Shown: positions 33,440-46,003 of the stretch, piece by piece
Layout: each line of letters begins with the position of its first letter
How positions within the stretch are numbered: position 1 is the stretch's first letter
Source: Euptelea pleiosperma
Taxonomy: Eukaryota; Streptophyta; Magnoliopsida; Ranunculales; Eupteleaceae
NCBI GenBank assembly: GCA_035048495.1
Contig: CM068547.1
Span: forward strand, 22,203,913 to 22,267,912
DNA: 64,000 bases
Direction of reading: 5' to 3'
Made by a program: the position numbers and the translations under genes
The notes under the pieces: model-generated
Databases searched by the model: none
Seen by the model: the letters and a program-made list of their open reading frames with translations, nothing else
Told to the model about the DNA's origin: nothing

Positions 33440-34640
33440 AGTAGAAGAAGCAATGACTATATGCTCATCGTTTGTAGGGAGATCATCACGATCTTACTCA
33501 TTTGGGACATGGACATCATTGCATAAGTCATCAGGGTCGCCATCCCTCATGTAATTGTGTAGAGCACAGCATGCTAGTATAATCTTCATTTGCATATCAA
33601 TACTATAGAATGAAATGTTCATAAAGTACGCAAATCTCCTCTTCAATAGTCCAATCGTCCTCTCGACGACATTCCTATAGCAAAGAGTGACGATAATTGT
33701 ATAATTCTCTCGTATTGTTAGGTCTGCGACCAACATGATCCTTTAAATGGTATCTCACACCACAGTATGGTTTGAGGAACCTAGGGACATTTGGGAATCT
33801 AGCATCAGCAAGATATTACTTACCTATTAAATATATGCATATTAGGACAACAACAAAAATCAAGCATTCACTTATATATATATCAAGAAAGAAAAGAACT
33901 ATGAAAAAACTTATCAACATACCGAAAGGTACAATTAACCTATCTGCTCTAGGTCTAACAGCATCTCTTAACAATCGACCATCATGGGCAGAATCCTCCC
34001 AACCAGCAAGGACATACACCAATTTCATGTCAAAGGCACATGCAACTAAGATATTCTGACATATTAGACTTCACTTATTATGGTATATAGCCTGTTCAGC
34101 TAAATGAACATTAGCTTTGATGTATGTGCCATCAATTGTGCCCACAACATCCTATTTGATGTAGTAAACACTAAGTCTTATGAATATAGAGCTAAAAAAG
34201 TCATAATGAAGTAAACAAAAAAAGAATAAAAAGACAAGGTAACCTTAAAGAAATTGTGCCAACTCCTCTCATTTCCTATGTCATTAGGAGAGTTTGAATT
34301 GGTTGCGGTGACTTGTTCCCTAACCTTAACAGATCGATGGTCAACTAGCCCATATCCATGTAAACAATCACATAGCCTATGAATTGGACCTCGTTTCATT
34401 CGTAGCTGATCATGACAATAACGATCAGTACTCTCGGTACACATTCTTTCTAAAATTTCTTTTCTCAACTCATCCCTATTTAGGTAGGGAGCTCTCACGA
34501 TAGATTGTGGTCTGTTTCTCCTACGCCAATGATATAACATGACCGCACATGACATTAAAACTATCATGGTAACATGTAGCTGCTCGTCTACGCTCTTGTA
34601 AAGTATGCATCCTATGTAACTATGAACAAGCATCGATTAA
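33440..34640 (-). pseudogene. PIF/Harbinger transposase (DDE_Tnp_4), decayed
   Basis: The N-terminal part, frame 34178-34633, has CHDQLRMKRGPIHRLC and VREQVTA. The catalytic core is spread over several frames: GTIDGTYI (first Asp, about 34125), YVLAGWEDSAHDGRLLRDA (second Asp, about 33990), and NVVERTIGLLKRRF (Glu, about 33665). Family-typical ILACCALHNYMRDG follows. All three catalytic residues are readable but never in one open frame. Transposase and Myb-like ORF lie on the same strand, transposase first. The enzyme cuts and pastes elements at TTA/TAA sites. Confidence 0.85.
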
Positions 34641-36131
34641 CAAGATATGCTATCAGGAATTCTATGAAAAATGTTAATTTAAGAACAAATTGATATTTAC
34701 TATTTTTAATCAATAAATCATGTGACAACGTAGAGACTATCAAAAGTGGCTATGAACACCAAAGCTGAAGTAAGGATTCTAAAGCCACATTACTATTCTT
34801 AATTAGTTAGTATCAAATAGCTCAGTTGATTTTCATCTCAAAAAAACATGATAATCATAACCAAATTTGTGTAAACAAGAAATTCCAAAACCATAAAAAT
34901 GTAAACCAAAGCTTAAGCACAGCATTCCCAGGAGCTTAGTCTTACATATATAGAATTTTAAGTAATTAATCTCAGCAATCATACCACACATCCAACAGCT
35001 ACCATGTCCGCCATAAAATCACAAGGGAAGCAAATATACTCCTTTAAAATGTTTTGAACAATAAATCTAACAGCAAAAATAATGATGTTCTTGAGGCAGA
35101 GGTCCTTGGCAATGCTGCCTCCATGTCCACCACAAAGAATTTTGTTAGAATCGAGCATTTTAAGTAACTGCTCCAGCAAATCGGACTTAAATTTTTTCAT
35201 GTGATAGCAAAATCTTCACCACTTTAATGAAAGATTACAAAAACATTAACTAGATAATTTTAATTTTGAAGAACTACATGATCAAATCGATATCCTAATA
35301 ATGAAGACTATCACTAGATCGAAGCATACAGATTAAACCAAATTAAGGTTTCATGTAAAGCTACAAAAGGAATTCTAGATAGAAGAACTCATCAAACCTT
35401 ACTATTTTTACTACAACCAAAGGATTTTTTTAGGAGAATCGACTAAAATTGAAAACAAAATACAGAGAAATCTGGGTTTAATAGATCGATATAGGGATTC
35501 TAGAGTTTTCTCTAAAGTTTATATTAGAGATAAATAACCTAATAATATACTATCTCTAAAGTTCAGTGAGGAAACTAATTGGGGGAGAGAGATGAAAGAT
35601 GAGAGACATGCAAGATAGATAGAGAGAGAGAGAGAGAGAAAGATGGAGAAGGAATGAGATGGTACATGTGTTTTGGTCTTCTGTGAGCCCTCTGTTGCTC
35701 CCGTAGATCTACATCGGTTGGAGCACATAATCAAAGAGAAGAGGAAGAAGGGAAAGAAAGGAGACCAATTCGCATACAATCCGAAAGATAGCTAGGTTTA
35801 GGGTTTTACCTGTGAGAGAGATCATGCGCGCGAAAGCTAACGATCGAGAGAGTTTGAGGGTTTGAGAGAGGGTCGTTGAAGTAGACGATAGAGAGGGTTT
35901 GAGAGCAAGAGGTTTCAGAGAGTTATCATCGGGGGAAATGAACAAATAACATGAGAAAATAAGGGCCATTTTCCTATGAGAAACGGAAATGAATTCTGGG
36001 CTTGGACGGGAAAATCTCATTTTCTCAGGAACATTTTCCCATAGCCTAAAATGGTAATCAAACAATGGAAAATGTTGTTTTCCCGAGACAATATGATTTT
36101 CCCACGGGAAAATAACGAATCAAACACGCCC
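34641..36131 (-). mobile_element. 5' portion and terminus of the Harbinger element
   Basis: Mostly AT-rich non-coding sequence with a (GA)n run at 35617-35640. At the right edge the inward-reading terminus is GGGCGTGTTTGATTCGTTAT (from 36131 leftward), a GG..GTTTG-type end seen in Harbinger elements. It is followed outside by TTA at 36132-36134, the expected target triplet. Subterminal CGGGAAAAT/ATTTTCCCG words repeat at 35960-36115. The other terminus was not found, so the element is one-ended. Confidence 0.6.
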
Positions 36132-36134
36132 TTA

Positions 36135-37019
36135 AGATTAATTGAGATGGGTGGGTACATGGAATTCTTGATGTATGGATATAATGAATGAAGAAAAATT
36201 GAAACATAATGATAATAGAGTAATGTATCCTTAATACATACATAAGTAATATGTAATTATGCAATATCTAGGGCATATGTGTATATATATGTCTATAGGT
36301 ATACAATGGATATATATCTATAGGAATACAATGGATATCTCACATAATATCATAATATTATAATGTTAATAATAATGTAAAATGGGAGAAACATAAGGTA
36401 TAGATAAATACAAATAGTAAGGGAAAAGTGTTAATGTTAAATCTTTTGGTTAAAATCAAATTACACAAATGCCATCAATCCAACGGTTGCAAGTCACCAA
36501 TATGACCAATTGTAGGTTTGGGTCCATCAGATGGTGGACCATCTAATAATTCCTTACCATGGCTAATTTTTGGTATGGGTCTAATCTAGTGTGGACCAAA
36601 CGATTCCCTGCTATGTCAGTGGGCTCAATTTGGAATTGGTGGGCTTGAGTAGAATTTTGGTGTGACTCCATCGAGTGGTGGGCCATGAACCTCCAACCAT
36701 ATGTTCTATACCATGCCTTACAGCATGCACATAATCCATTCGGCCAAGTCCCTAATACCTTGCGCTGCTTAGCCAAGCTATGGCTAGCACACAAATCATG
36801 CCTAGACCTAGATTCAACTTGATCCAAATGTAACGCAGACTCAAATCCAGAGCTAGTTGGGTCGACATGACCCAACCTGACCTAGATCGACTTGGCCTAA
36901 TTAATAAAATGATATTAAACCAAAATAAAATAAGAGGAAAATATTTATGCAAACTAGACAAAAATGATAATGATGATAATAGAGTTCTATAGAAATTAGA
37001 TAGGTTATTCTTGCGTATT
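36135..37019. other. No recognised feature
   Basis: AT-rich with a small tandem duplication around 36287-36335 (ATACAATGGATAT twice). Open frames 36543-36875 and 36752-36961 show no family resemblance. Confidence 0.5.
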
Positions 37020-38931
37020 TGAGAGATTGCTTATCGGTCTACCATGCAGTATAGAGTCCTATCGAGGGTTCTTTTAATCAAACCCTGATTTATCAAATCG
37101 AATCGGATTAACCGAACTAGGATCGCCTGTGTTGAACTAATTGAGTTAGGGTTTTTATTAGAATCTAAACCTTCACCTAATCGCTTCTAATCAGTGTCGA
37201 TTAATTGATTTCACTTTCTCTCTTTTAAAACTTTATTATTTTCTAAACTTAACCTAGTTTCTCTTAAACTCTTTCATGGCATCGACATTCAATCTCAAAG
37301 GAGGGTAACATCAAAAGAAGAGAATTTTGAAGTAGAGATCAAAAGCATCGAAGATGACAAGAATCGAACTGGAAACTCACTATCGAAGAGAATTAGAGTG
37401 TTTAAACGGTAAGTGGTCCCCCTTTTTCTTCGTGCCTTATATTAAGCCTCCCTAGAACCAAAATTGAATTATCAAGCGGTGTATGGCAAAGAAAATATTA
37501 TGTTTTGTTACATTATTTAAAAATGATCTTTAATTCAAATGCTTTAACTTGCATATTTGAATTGCTTATCAATTATGTATCTACAATTACTTGCACATGT
37601 TACGATGTTCTGATGATTACACAACTTGAGAAGTAGATTCTAGAATTTAAATGGCATTGCATCTAGTAAGATAATCATGATTTAATTGTATGATCATACG
37701 GACCCTAGAGATACATGCTTACCCAATGGGCATTTAGACGGGGGTGTAGGTGGGTAGCCGCACTGGATGAGCTTTGGATCTTTAGTAAATCTACAGTCAT
37801 CGACGTATGACCAATGATAGAAATCGATCTCAGGATAGACTCCAACCGGTTAACTTGGGAGCTATATGTTATATTGGTGACTTGGGTACAGAGATGGATT
37901 GGATTATGATAAGGTACCTGGATTGTGATGTGGATAGTTGGTTATGATGAGGATGGTTACTTGGTTACTTTGAGAGAGGCCTTGACTAGGGCGGTGAGAA
38001 AACCAGTCGTATATCTAGTTATGTCCAAAGAAACTTGTGGGACAATGTCTCAATTATTAAGTGGAAAGAGGATAATGGATATGTGATGAATGAAAATCGG
38101 ATATTATATTGCTTGCTATAGGTAGACTCATGAGTAACACTTATTATGGGATGAGAGGTTCTGACTTGGGCCTACCACTATTATATTTGAAAATTTGCAT
38201 CTCGTGCATGCATCTTATGTTCATTCTACATTACTTGGTACATGACTATCAGCTTTATGAATTTGATTTAATTGTTATTGTACATATTTTCATTCTGTTA
38301 TTGTCGATCTTATTGTATCGTTGACTTTCAAACTTGTTTAGTTACATTAAATGCTTTTACTCGTGTTCCCATGAAATTGACATATTTTATATTTATCAAT
38401 TGTTTTATCCCTTGACATGTTAGAAGTTGGATTCACTTATATGCTTTTTCATAAAAGCTCACCCACTCATAGTCCTCTTGCAGAAAAAGATCGAAAGACT
38501 GAGAAGAATTGAAGAGTCATTCAGATTAACAGTAAAGAGATAATCAAATATAGTGGAGCAAATTGCATTGTGGCAATATAGTTGGTAGGTTGTTATCATT
38601 AAAATATTTGGATTCCATGTTCATACATATATTGTATCATTGAATCTCATACACCTCTTTATTATATAATATCATAATAATACTAAGGATAATTGTAGTT
38701 TATATCTTGTCTTATAATTGATCAGTTCAAATTTAGTAGTCCGGGCATAGTCATAAGTCTAGTAGGTTCGCACTTCCATTGTTTAAAAAATGAAAAAATT
38801 TACTCTGATTTTCATAACTTTGATTAAATGTGTGAGCGAGAATTGCCTTGCGCATCTTGAATTCAATGGTTGGATTCAAGACACACGGCATACACCTCGA
38901 GATTTATGTAGTCAAAATTCGGGGTGCGACA
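37020..38931 (+). mobile_element. Candidate solo LTR (Gypsy-type), 1912 bp
   Basis: Starts TGAGAGATTGC and ends CGGGGTGCGACA, a common plant Gypsy LTR end. The 5-mer GTATT lies directly outside on both sides (37015-37019 and 38932-38936). A TATA-like TTATATTAAGCC lies near 37436. No internal sequence is attached. The right end is convincing; the left end rests on the 5-bp match. Confidence 0.5.
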
Positions 38932-39463
38932 GTATTTTAGAAGCCTTTTTTGCAAAATAATATCTTATTTTTTATGCAACATGTCCATTAAGTAGTGGGG
39001 CAATCCTCAGATCCACACCGACAAATTCCACATCCTCTTCGAACAATGATGACACAGTAGCTCTGTGACTAAATAACAAATTGGACGAATAAGAATAGAC
39101 ATAATTATGGAAACATTTTAACCGTTTGGATGAGAGACGAGAGAGTAAAGAGGAGAGAGGCTTGGAGGAAAAAAGGAAGAAGTGTCTTTATAGAAACGTT
39201 GTTACTATGGAAACTTTGTAACTGTTTGGATAAGAGAGGGGAGAGGAAGGAAGAGAGAAGCATATTTATGGATACGTTTTAACTATGGAAACGTTGAGAA
39301 ATAGGAAGAGACGTATGATGAAAATATGAGAGAGTGGAAAGGAAGGATGAAAGAATAGATGATAGAGAAGGTTAGGTTGTTGACATGGCGCTCTACACGA
39401 GGAGAATGCCATGTAAACATGTTGTGGATGAGAAAGAAGAATGATGCCCACTTCTCTGCTTTA
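38932..39463. repeat. Diverged short tandem repeat, otherwise empty
   Basis: ATGGAAAC-TTTGTAAC-GTTTGGAT-AGAG-like blocks recur near 39109, 39207 and 39284. No gene is seen. Confidence 0.4.
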
Positions 39464-42400
39464 GTATAAACTAGTGGGTGCCCCGTGCCATCGGCACTCC
39501 TCAACAAAGAATTTGCCAAAATTAGGTGAGTGACGGAGATCCGCCCTTCTTTGTTGATACTTATAAGATTAGGTATAAGTAGGGAGACAACCAATGTATT
39601 TTGTTATATAGAATAGTAAATGGCCCATGCCCATGGCACTATATCTCCAACAAAAGCGTTTGCAAAAATTGGGCGCCTTCGGCACTCAAACGGTATAACG
39701 GACTAGGGCGTTACCGTTTTTTTCATTATAACAATTGTTATAACGGATTGTAATGCACAGAGGGAGAAATGGGAAAATAACAGAAATAACAAAAAATAAC
39801 AGTGTTGAAATTTAAATTTTGAATAAATTGAGGTCAAATGAGGCGGATTGAGTGGCTGAAATCTAACCGTCCACATTAGATCGATGGATTTGATCTCAAC
39901 CACTCTTTATCTAACCGTCCACATTAGATGGATAGATAAGATAAGAGAATACAACTGAGTTGTCTTGATATATGCGTGGGTGGCCCGTGCCCGCAGCACT
40001 GTCCGACAAAGTGTTTGTCAAAATCGGGTGTGAGTTAATCTCAGCCATCGATACGAAGCATGGTGGATCTCAGCCACTCATTATTGAAGCCATATAAGAT
40101 AAGAGGGGTATAAGAAAATCATTAAATTTCTGTTAAATTCTAATTTTTTTAAAATTTTGAATTTCAGCACCACTCCGTTAAAATCATTAAAATCCATTTA
40201 AATCTATTTTTTCCATTTTTACCCCTGCCCGTTTCAATCTGTTTTAACGGTAACACCCCCTCTCGAGGCATAAAAAATGGGGCTCCTAAGCCTGACCCTT
40301 GGGCTATATGTAAATCCAACCCATTTCATTCCTTATATGTAGGTAAATAGTAGGTGACCCGTGCCCACGGCACTCATTGTCAAAGCGTTTGTCAAAACTG
40401 GGTGTGAGTGGCTGAGATCCACCGTCCATTTGGTGTGATAAGATCTCAGCCATCCTTTATGAAGCCGGATAAGAGGGGGGAGACAACCGTCCTGTTTTGT
40501 TTTATACTAGTGGGTGCCCTGTGCCATCGGCACTCCTCGACAAAGAATTTGCCAAAATCAGGTGAGTGGCGGAGATCCACCGTCCATTTGGGGGAGTATT
40601 AGATCTCGGCCCTTCTTTGTTGATGCTTATAAGAGGAGGTATAAGTGGGGAGACAACTAATGTGTTTTGTTATATAGAATAGTAAATGGCCCATGCCGAC
40701 GGCACTCTCTGACAAAAGCGTTTGCAAAAATTGGGTGTCTTCGGCACTCAAACGGTATAACGGACTGGGGTGTTACCGTTTTTTCCATTATAAGGGCTGT
40801 TATAATGGATTGTAACGCACAGAGGGAGAAATGGGAAAATAACAAAAAATAACGGTGTTGAAATTTAAAGTTTGAATAAATTGAGGTCAAATGAGGCGGA
40901 TTGAATGGCTGAAATCTAACCGTCCACATTAGATGGATAGATAAGAGAATACAATTGAGTTGTCTTGATATATGCGTGGGTGGCCCGTGCCCGCAGCACT
41001 TTCCGACAAAGTGTTTGTCAAAATCGGGTGGGAGTTAATCTTGGCCATCGATATGAAGCATAGTGGATCTCAGCCACTCATTATTGGAGCCATATAAGAT
41101 AAGAGGGTATAAGAAAACCACAGTCACTTGTTATATCGATAGTGGGTGACCCGTGCCCTCGGCACTCCCCGTCAAAGCATTTGCCAAAATCAAGTGTGAG
41201 TGGCTGACATCCACCGTCCATTTGGGGGATAAGATCTCGGCCCTTCTTTGTTGAAACAGATAAGAGGGGGTATAAGTGGGGAGACAACTTCCCTGTTTTG
41301 TTGTATAGACTAGTGGGTGCCCTGTGCTATCGACACTCCTCGACAAAGAATTTGCCAAAATCAGGTGAGTGGCGGAGATCCACCGTCCATTTGGGGGAGG
41401 ATTAGATCTCGGCCCTTCTTTGTTGATGCTTATAAGAGGAGGTATAAGTAGGGAGACAACCAATGTGTTTTGTTATATAGAATAGTAAATGGCCCATGCC
41501 CACGGCACTCTCCGACAAAAGCGTTTGCAAAAATTGGGTGCCTTTGGCACTAAAACGGTATAACGGACTGGGGCGTTACCGTTCTTTCCATTTTAACTGC
41601 TGTTATAACGGATTGTAACGCACAGAGGGAGAAATGGGAAAATAACAGAAATAACAAAAAATAACGGTGTTGAAATTTAAATTTTGAATAAATTGAGGTC
41701 AAATGAGGCGGATTGAGTGGCTGAAATCTAACCGTCCACATTAGATCGATGGATTTGATCTCAACCACTCTTTATCTAACCGTCCACATTAGATGGATGG
41801 ATAAGATAAGAGAATAAAACTGAGTTGTCTTGATATATGCGTTGGTGGCCCATGCCCGCGGCACTTTCCGACAAAGTGTTTGTCAAAATTAGGTGGGAGT
41901 TAATCTTAGCCATCGATATGAAGCATAGTGGATCTCAGCCTCTTATTATTGAAGCCATATAAGATAAGAGGGGTATAAGAAAACCATTAAGTTTCCGTTA
42001 ATTTCTATTTTTTTTAATTTTTAATTTTCAAATTTCAAATTTTAAATTTTGAATTTCAGCACCACCTTTTTTTGTTAAAATCATTAAAATCCATTTTTTT
42101 TCATTTTTTTCCCTGACCGTTTCAATCCGTTTTAACGGTAACACCCCTCTCGAGGCATAAAAAGTGGGGCTCCTGAGCCTGACCATTGGGCTATATGTAA
42201 ATCCAACCCATTTCATTCCTTATATGTAGGTAAATAGTAGGTGACCCGTGCCCACAGCACTCATCGACAAATGTTTGTCAAAATTGGGTGTGAGTGGCTG
42301 AGATCCACCGTCCATTAGGTGTGATAAGATCTCGGCCATCCTTTATGAAGCCGGATAAGAGGGGGAGACAATCGTCCTATTTTGTTATATAGATTGTGGG

Positions 42401-42552
42401 TGGCCCGTGCCCTCGGCACTCCCTGACAAAGCATTTGCCAAAATCAGGTGTGAGTGGTGGAGATCCACCGTCCGTTGGGGAATAAGATCTTAGCCATCCT
42501 TTATGAAGCCGGATAAGAGGGGAGACAACTTCCCTGTTTTGTTATATAGATA
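39464..42552 (+). repeat. Satellite-like higher-order repeat array B
   Basis: Thirteen subunits with heads near 39473, 39612, 39970, 40348, 40507, 40684, 40977, 41143, 41313, 41486, 41843, 42236 and 42403. Head types give the order A-B-C-D, A-B-C-E, A-B-C-D-E. Short subunits are 166-175 bp; B and C are often 290-390 bp because of added AT-rich sequence. It is in inverted orientation to array A (17085-19695). A repeated frame (MVEIKSIDLMWTVRFQ..) in type B units is a by-product. Confidence 0.87.
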
Positions 42553-42958
42553 TATAGATTTCTTTTCGTAAAACTTGAGGATAGCTAGCCAAAACATTCT
42601 ATTAAATGGAATCTACACAAAATTCTATTATTGTTCATTTATTAGTAAAGTAGAGACCAACTCATTGGGCATTTAGACTTGACCTATGTGCACCGATTGA
42701 ACTAGGCCCAAGTCTGTCCTCTTTCGATGCGGAACTTAAAACTGATAAAACCTACCATGCAGACCTAAAGTTGTAGTTTAAGCTTGACCCATTGTCATCC
42801 TTATGTAAAATTTCGTAGCACATAAATCAAGAATGTGTTTTAACTTCCAATGAAGTAACCTGCGGACCTAAATGTCATGTCTCAAAGCACCTTGCAAAAA
42901 CACCCTTAATTTTTGAAAATAAAACCTTTTTATTTTGGTAGGTAAGGTATGATCAAAC

Positions 42959-43674
42959 TAGGGCTGCAACTCGGGTGGGTTGGGGGTCAACCCTAGTCCA
43001 ACCTGACCTTCAAGGCTGTGAACCCAAGCCCAATCCATCCCAAGGCCGGACCTAGATTTCCAACTCAAGCCCAACCCAATCGGTCGGGTTGGTCAATTTT
43101 TTATTTTTTTTATTAGTTGGAAAGGTTGCTAAATTTTTTCATACTAAAATTGTTTATTGGTCAAGACAATGACCATTATGTTAGCCATTAAATAATAGCT
43201 TCATTTTTACATCCCGTTAAATAGAGCCACATTAACAAAATATAGGTATACATTTATATTCGTCACTGCAGATAGTAACACAAGTGCAGATGGTAACACA
43301 AGTTTAGAGTAGAACGAAACCTACATTGGCAAAATTCACGACTTCAACCAAGACTCAAAAGCACCTTTATTGTCAGCAAGATAGGAATGAGCTTTTCAAT
43401 TGCTCACCTTCTCATACAAAATTGAAGTCAAGCTACTGGCACTGTGATGCACCTCTTGCAGTGGGCTACCCGATGGATTTGTCTCAAGCATGTCTTTGAT
43501 AATGTGTATTTGTTGGGCTTGGGTTAGGTTGGGCTCAGCCCATGCCAATTTGATTGGGTTGTCAAAATACGGGCCCGAGCCCAACCCGAATACTGAAGTG
43601 GCCAGCCCAACCCTAGCCCAATGTCGGGTTGAACCCGTTGGGCTCGGGTTGAGCCCGCCCAAGTTGCAGCCCTA
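42959..43674. mobile_element. hAT-like nonautonomous element, 716 bp, with 8-bp duplication
   Basis: The 21-bp ends TAGGGCTGCAACTCGGGTGG.. and, inverted, TAGGGCTGCAACTTGGGCGG.. differ at two places. GATCAAAC flanks both sides exactly (42951-42958 and 43675-43682), the 8-bp duplication expected for hAT. Subterminal regions are rich in GGGTTGGGC and its complement. It has no transposase. Confidence 0.9.
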
Positions 43675-43792
43675 GATCAAACCAATGACATCGTAGTTGT
43701 AGTACAGACCTCAAAATTTTGGTATGCCTCCTTTTTACTAAGTCTAACTTCAACGACGAAACTCTCCTCTGTTTTTTCTCTTATTTAAACAT

Positions 43793-44179
43793 GGGTCAGG
43801 ATCAGGGGATGCAAATTTTGACACAAAATTTCACGCCATTGGCATACCCACGTGGAAGATGAATCAATGGTTGATTTTTGGTGAGGATGATCTCCTTACC
43901 ATATAGATCACCCCTAGAAAAAAATCAGAAAATTTCTAACCCCATCAACTGTGGGTTTCAAGTTACCAATAGAAAATAGACAGTCCATAATTCTTCAACT
44001 TGTAAACCAGTCTACGACTATCAGAATGATTTGAACATTTGTGAGGGTAATCTCCTCACCATAGAGACCATCCTCACCCAAAATCATCCCATTCCAAAAC
44101 TTCTAATTTATATATTGGCCCCCGTCAATTTTTTTGTGTGAAATTTTGTGTCCAAATTTGTGTCCCCTGATCCTGACCC
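43793..44179. mobile_element. Mutator-like MITE, 387 bp, with 9-bp duplication
   Basis: Both ends begin GGGTCAGGATCAGGGGA.. and continue as an inverted repeat of about 40 bp. TTTAAACAT flanks both sides exactly (43784-43792 and 44180-44188), a 9-bp duplication as made by Mutator-like transposases. Arms are mirrored further inside (TGAGGATGATCTCCTTACCA against GAGGGTAATCTCCTCACCA). It is non-coding. Confidence 0.9.
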
Positions 44180-44188
44180 TTTAAACAT

Positions 44189-44988
44189 TGCCTGTCTCAC
44201 ACTGAGGGGTAGTTTTGTCAGTTTGTTATAGTTGGCAAAAAAGTCGGGCCAGAAGAGGCAACTCAAAGTTTTCTATGAGGGAGGCAAGTAAAAATAAAAG
44301 CACCAAGTGTTAGGGTTGTTGATGGGCAAGGTCAATGCTAGATCCCAAATTCAACCAGTAATTTGTGGAATCGTAGGCCGGCGGCAGACATGAAAATTTT
44401 GTAGGCTTGAGCTTCGTCCAAGCCCAAGCCCAAGCCCAAGCCCAAGTTAGTATAGGAAGAACCAATATCTTAATTGTGAAGCTATTATTTGGTAATGGCC
44501 CGGCCCATTTACAACCCTCAGCATGGATCAAATATTTTATGGTAGTGTTTTTTTTCCCGCTTATCTTCATTTGCAGATTGAAACGATCCTAACCGTTGAT
44601 AAATCCTTTTTGGATGGTCAACATGGTTAATGGGTAAAGATCAACATGCCCAAAAATCTATTATTATAAAAGATGTCATTAGGCAAAGGTGAGGCGGACA
44701 TACTAATTTGGAATACCGACGACCAGCACATATGAGGATTGAGGAGTGAAAACGGACAGTACAAGGAAAATTCAAGCGTTTTTTGACCTTGACCGAGCAC
44801 AGAGTATGGTGGTCCCGTAACCCTTTGCGCAAGGCAATCTTCAATCTGACCTCTTTTTTCCACACTTTCACCTTATGGAGATAAAGCAACTACAGTTAAG
44901 TGCCATCTTAACCCATGACAAGTTCCACTTAAGTCATCGATCAAACAATTCCAAGAAAAAAATTTCTCTTTTTAGAGTATGGTAGACT
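44189..44988. other. Intergenic sequence with a CAAGCC microsatellite
   Basis: Five copies of CAAGCC at 44418-44447. No gene or clear element is seen. Confidence 0.5.
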
Positions 44989-45330
44989 GAGTAAAACTTC
45001 GCTGACCCCACAATATGAGCCATGTGGCATACTCTTAGAGGATGATGACCGTATGGATGTTTGGCCAATCCCTAGATGGACCTAGAAACCAAAAATCAGC
45101 CTGATTAGTTATTTCAAACCTTTGGATCTTTGTATCCCGAATAATACTCAAATTGCCATAATTAAAATCAAGCCATAAAAATGACTCCAATCCAATGCTT
45201 AGAAATCACTAATCAGTTTGATTTTTGGTTTGTAGGTCCACTTAGGGATTGTCCAAACATCAATATGGTCAGTCTGACCTACTCTAAAAATTTGCCACAT
45301 GGCTCATGTTGTGGATGGTCAGTGGTCAAG
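44989..45330. mobile_element. Palindromic G-box MITE family, copy 2
   Basis: Left end GAGTAAAACTTCGCTGACC, then ATATGAGCCATGTGGCA; right arm TTGCCACATGGCTCATG, then GGATGGTCAG. The body is a near-mirror image about a centre near 45165. The outermost right end is diverged and no target duplication was confirmed. It lies about 620 bp upstream of the Derlin start codon. The G-box word is mutated to CATGTG here. Confidence 0.8.
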
Positions 45331-45947
45331 ATCAAACCTGAAGGGCGGTAAGTCTAATTATTTTAAATTGAGGGAGGCAAATCTAGAAGGCCTCATTAAT
45401 GAGGGAGGTAAGTCAAAGAAAGCCATTACTGAAATGTAGAGAATTCAAAACAAAAAGGCATAAAGTTAGGTGGCGTTTGGTAAATTAAGTTATCAGATCT
45501 AAAAGCTTAAAGTGCTTAAGATCTGGTAGCTTAATAACTTATGTCTAAATTAGTTTGTTTGGCTCAAGTCTTAAAATTAAGTCAAGGGCATTGTGGGTAT
45601 TTTGAAATATTTATTAGGATATTTTCGTAAGTTTTTAAAAGAGAAAGATTTGAAAAAAGGGCATTGTTGGTATTAAAAAAGAATCAAAGAATCTTTTTTA
45701 AAGACTGGTCCTACTTTTGTATTTTTTTCCTTGAGTTTGGTGATAAGTGTTGAAATTAAGTCATTTACTTTTGTCTTTGGTCACGTGGAATTTGGAAAGA
45801 AAGGTCTTCCCATTCTGAAAGACCACCCAAGTTTTCTTTGGATTTATCAACTCCTTCACCAAGTGACAAAAATCCATCTCATTTCTTATTTCTTTCTTCA
45901 TACCTCCACCACCACCACCACCACCACCACCATTACCACTCTCTCCA
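45331..45947 (+). promoter_or_regulatory. Promoter and 5'UTR region of the Derlin gene
   Basis: No clear TATA box was picked. A (CCA)n run (about 45905-45931) lies 20-40 nt before the start codon and is probably in the 5'UTR. An imperfect inverted repeat sits at about 45488-45543 (AAGTTATCAGATCT against AGATCTGGTAGC..AATAACTT). Confidence 0.4.
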
Positions 45948-45963
45948 ATGTCTACACCAGGAG

Positions 45964-46003
<40 letters not shown>

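Noticed and set aside
36543..36961. Two minus-strand frames of 110 and 69 codons
   Set aside because: No family signature, different frames, between a transposon end and an LTR candidate.
39703..41768. Recurrent frames starting MVEIKSIDLMWTVRFQ in arrays A and B
   Set aside because: They arise from the type B repeat unit, differ in length by random stops, and lack homology; repetition explains them.
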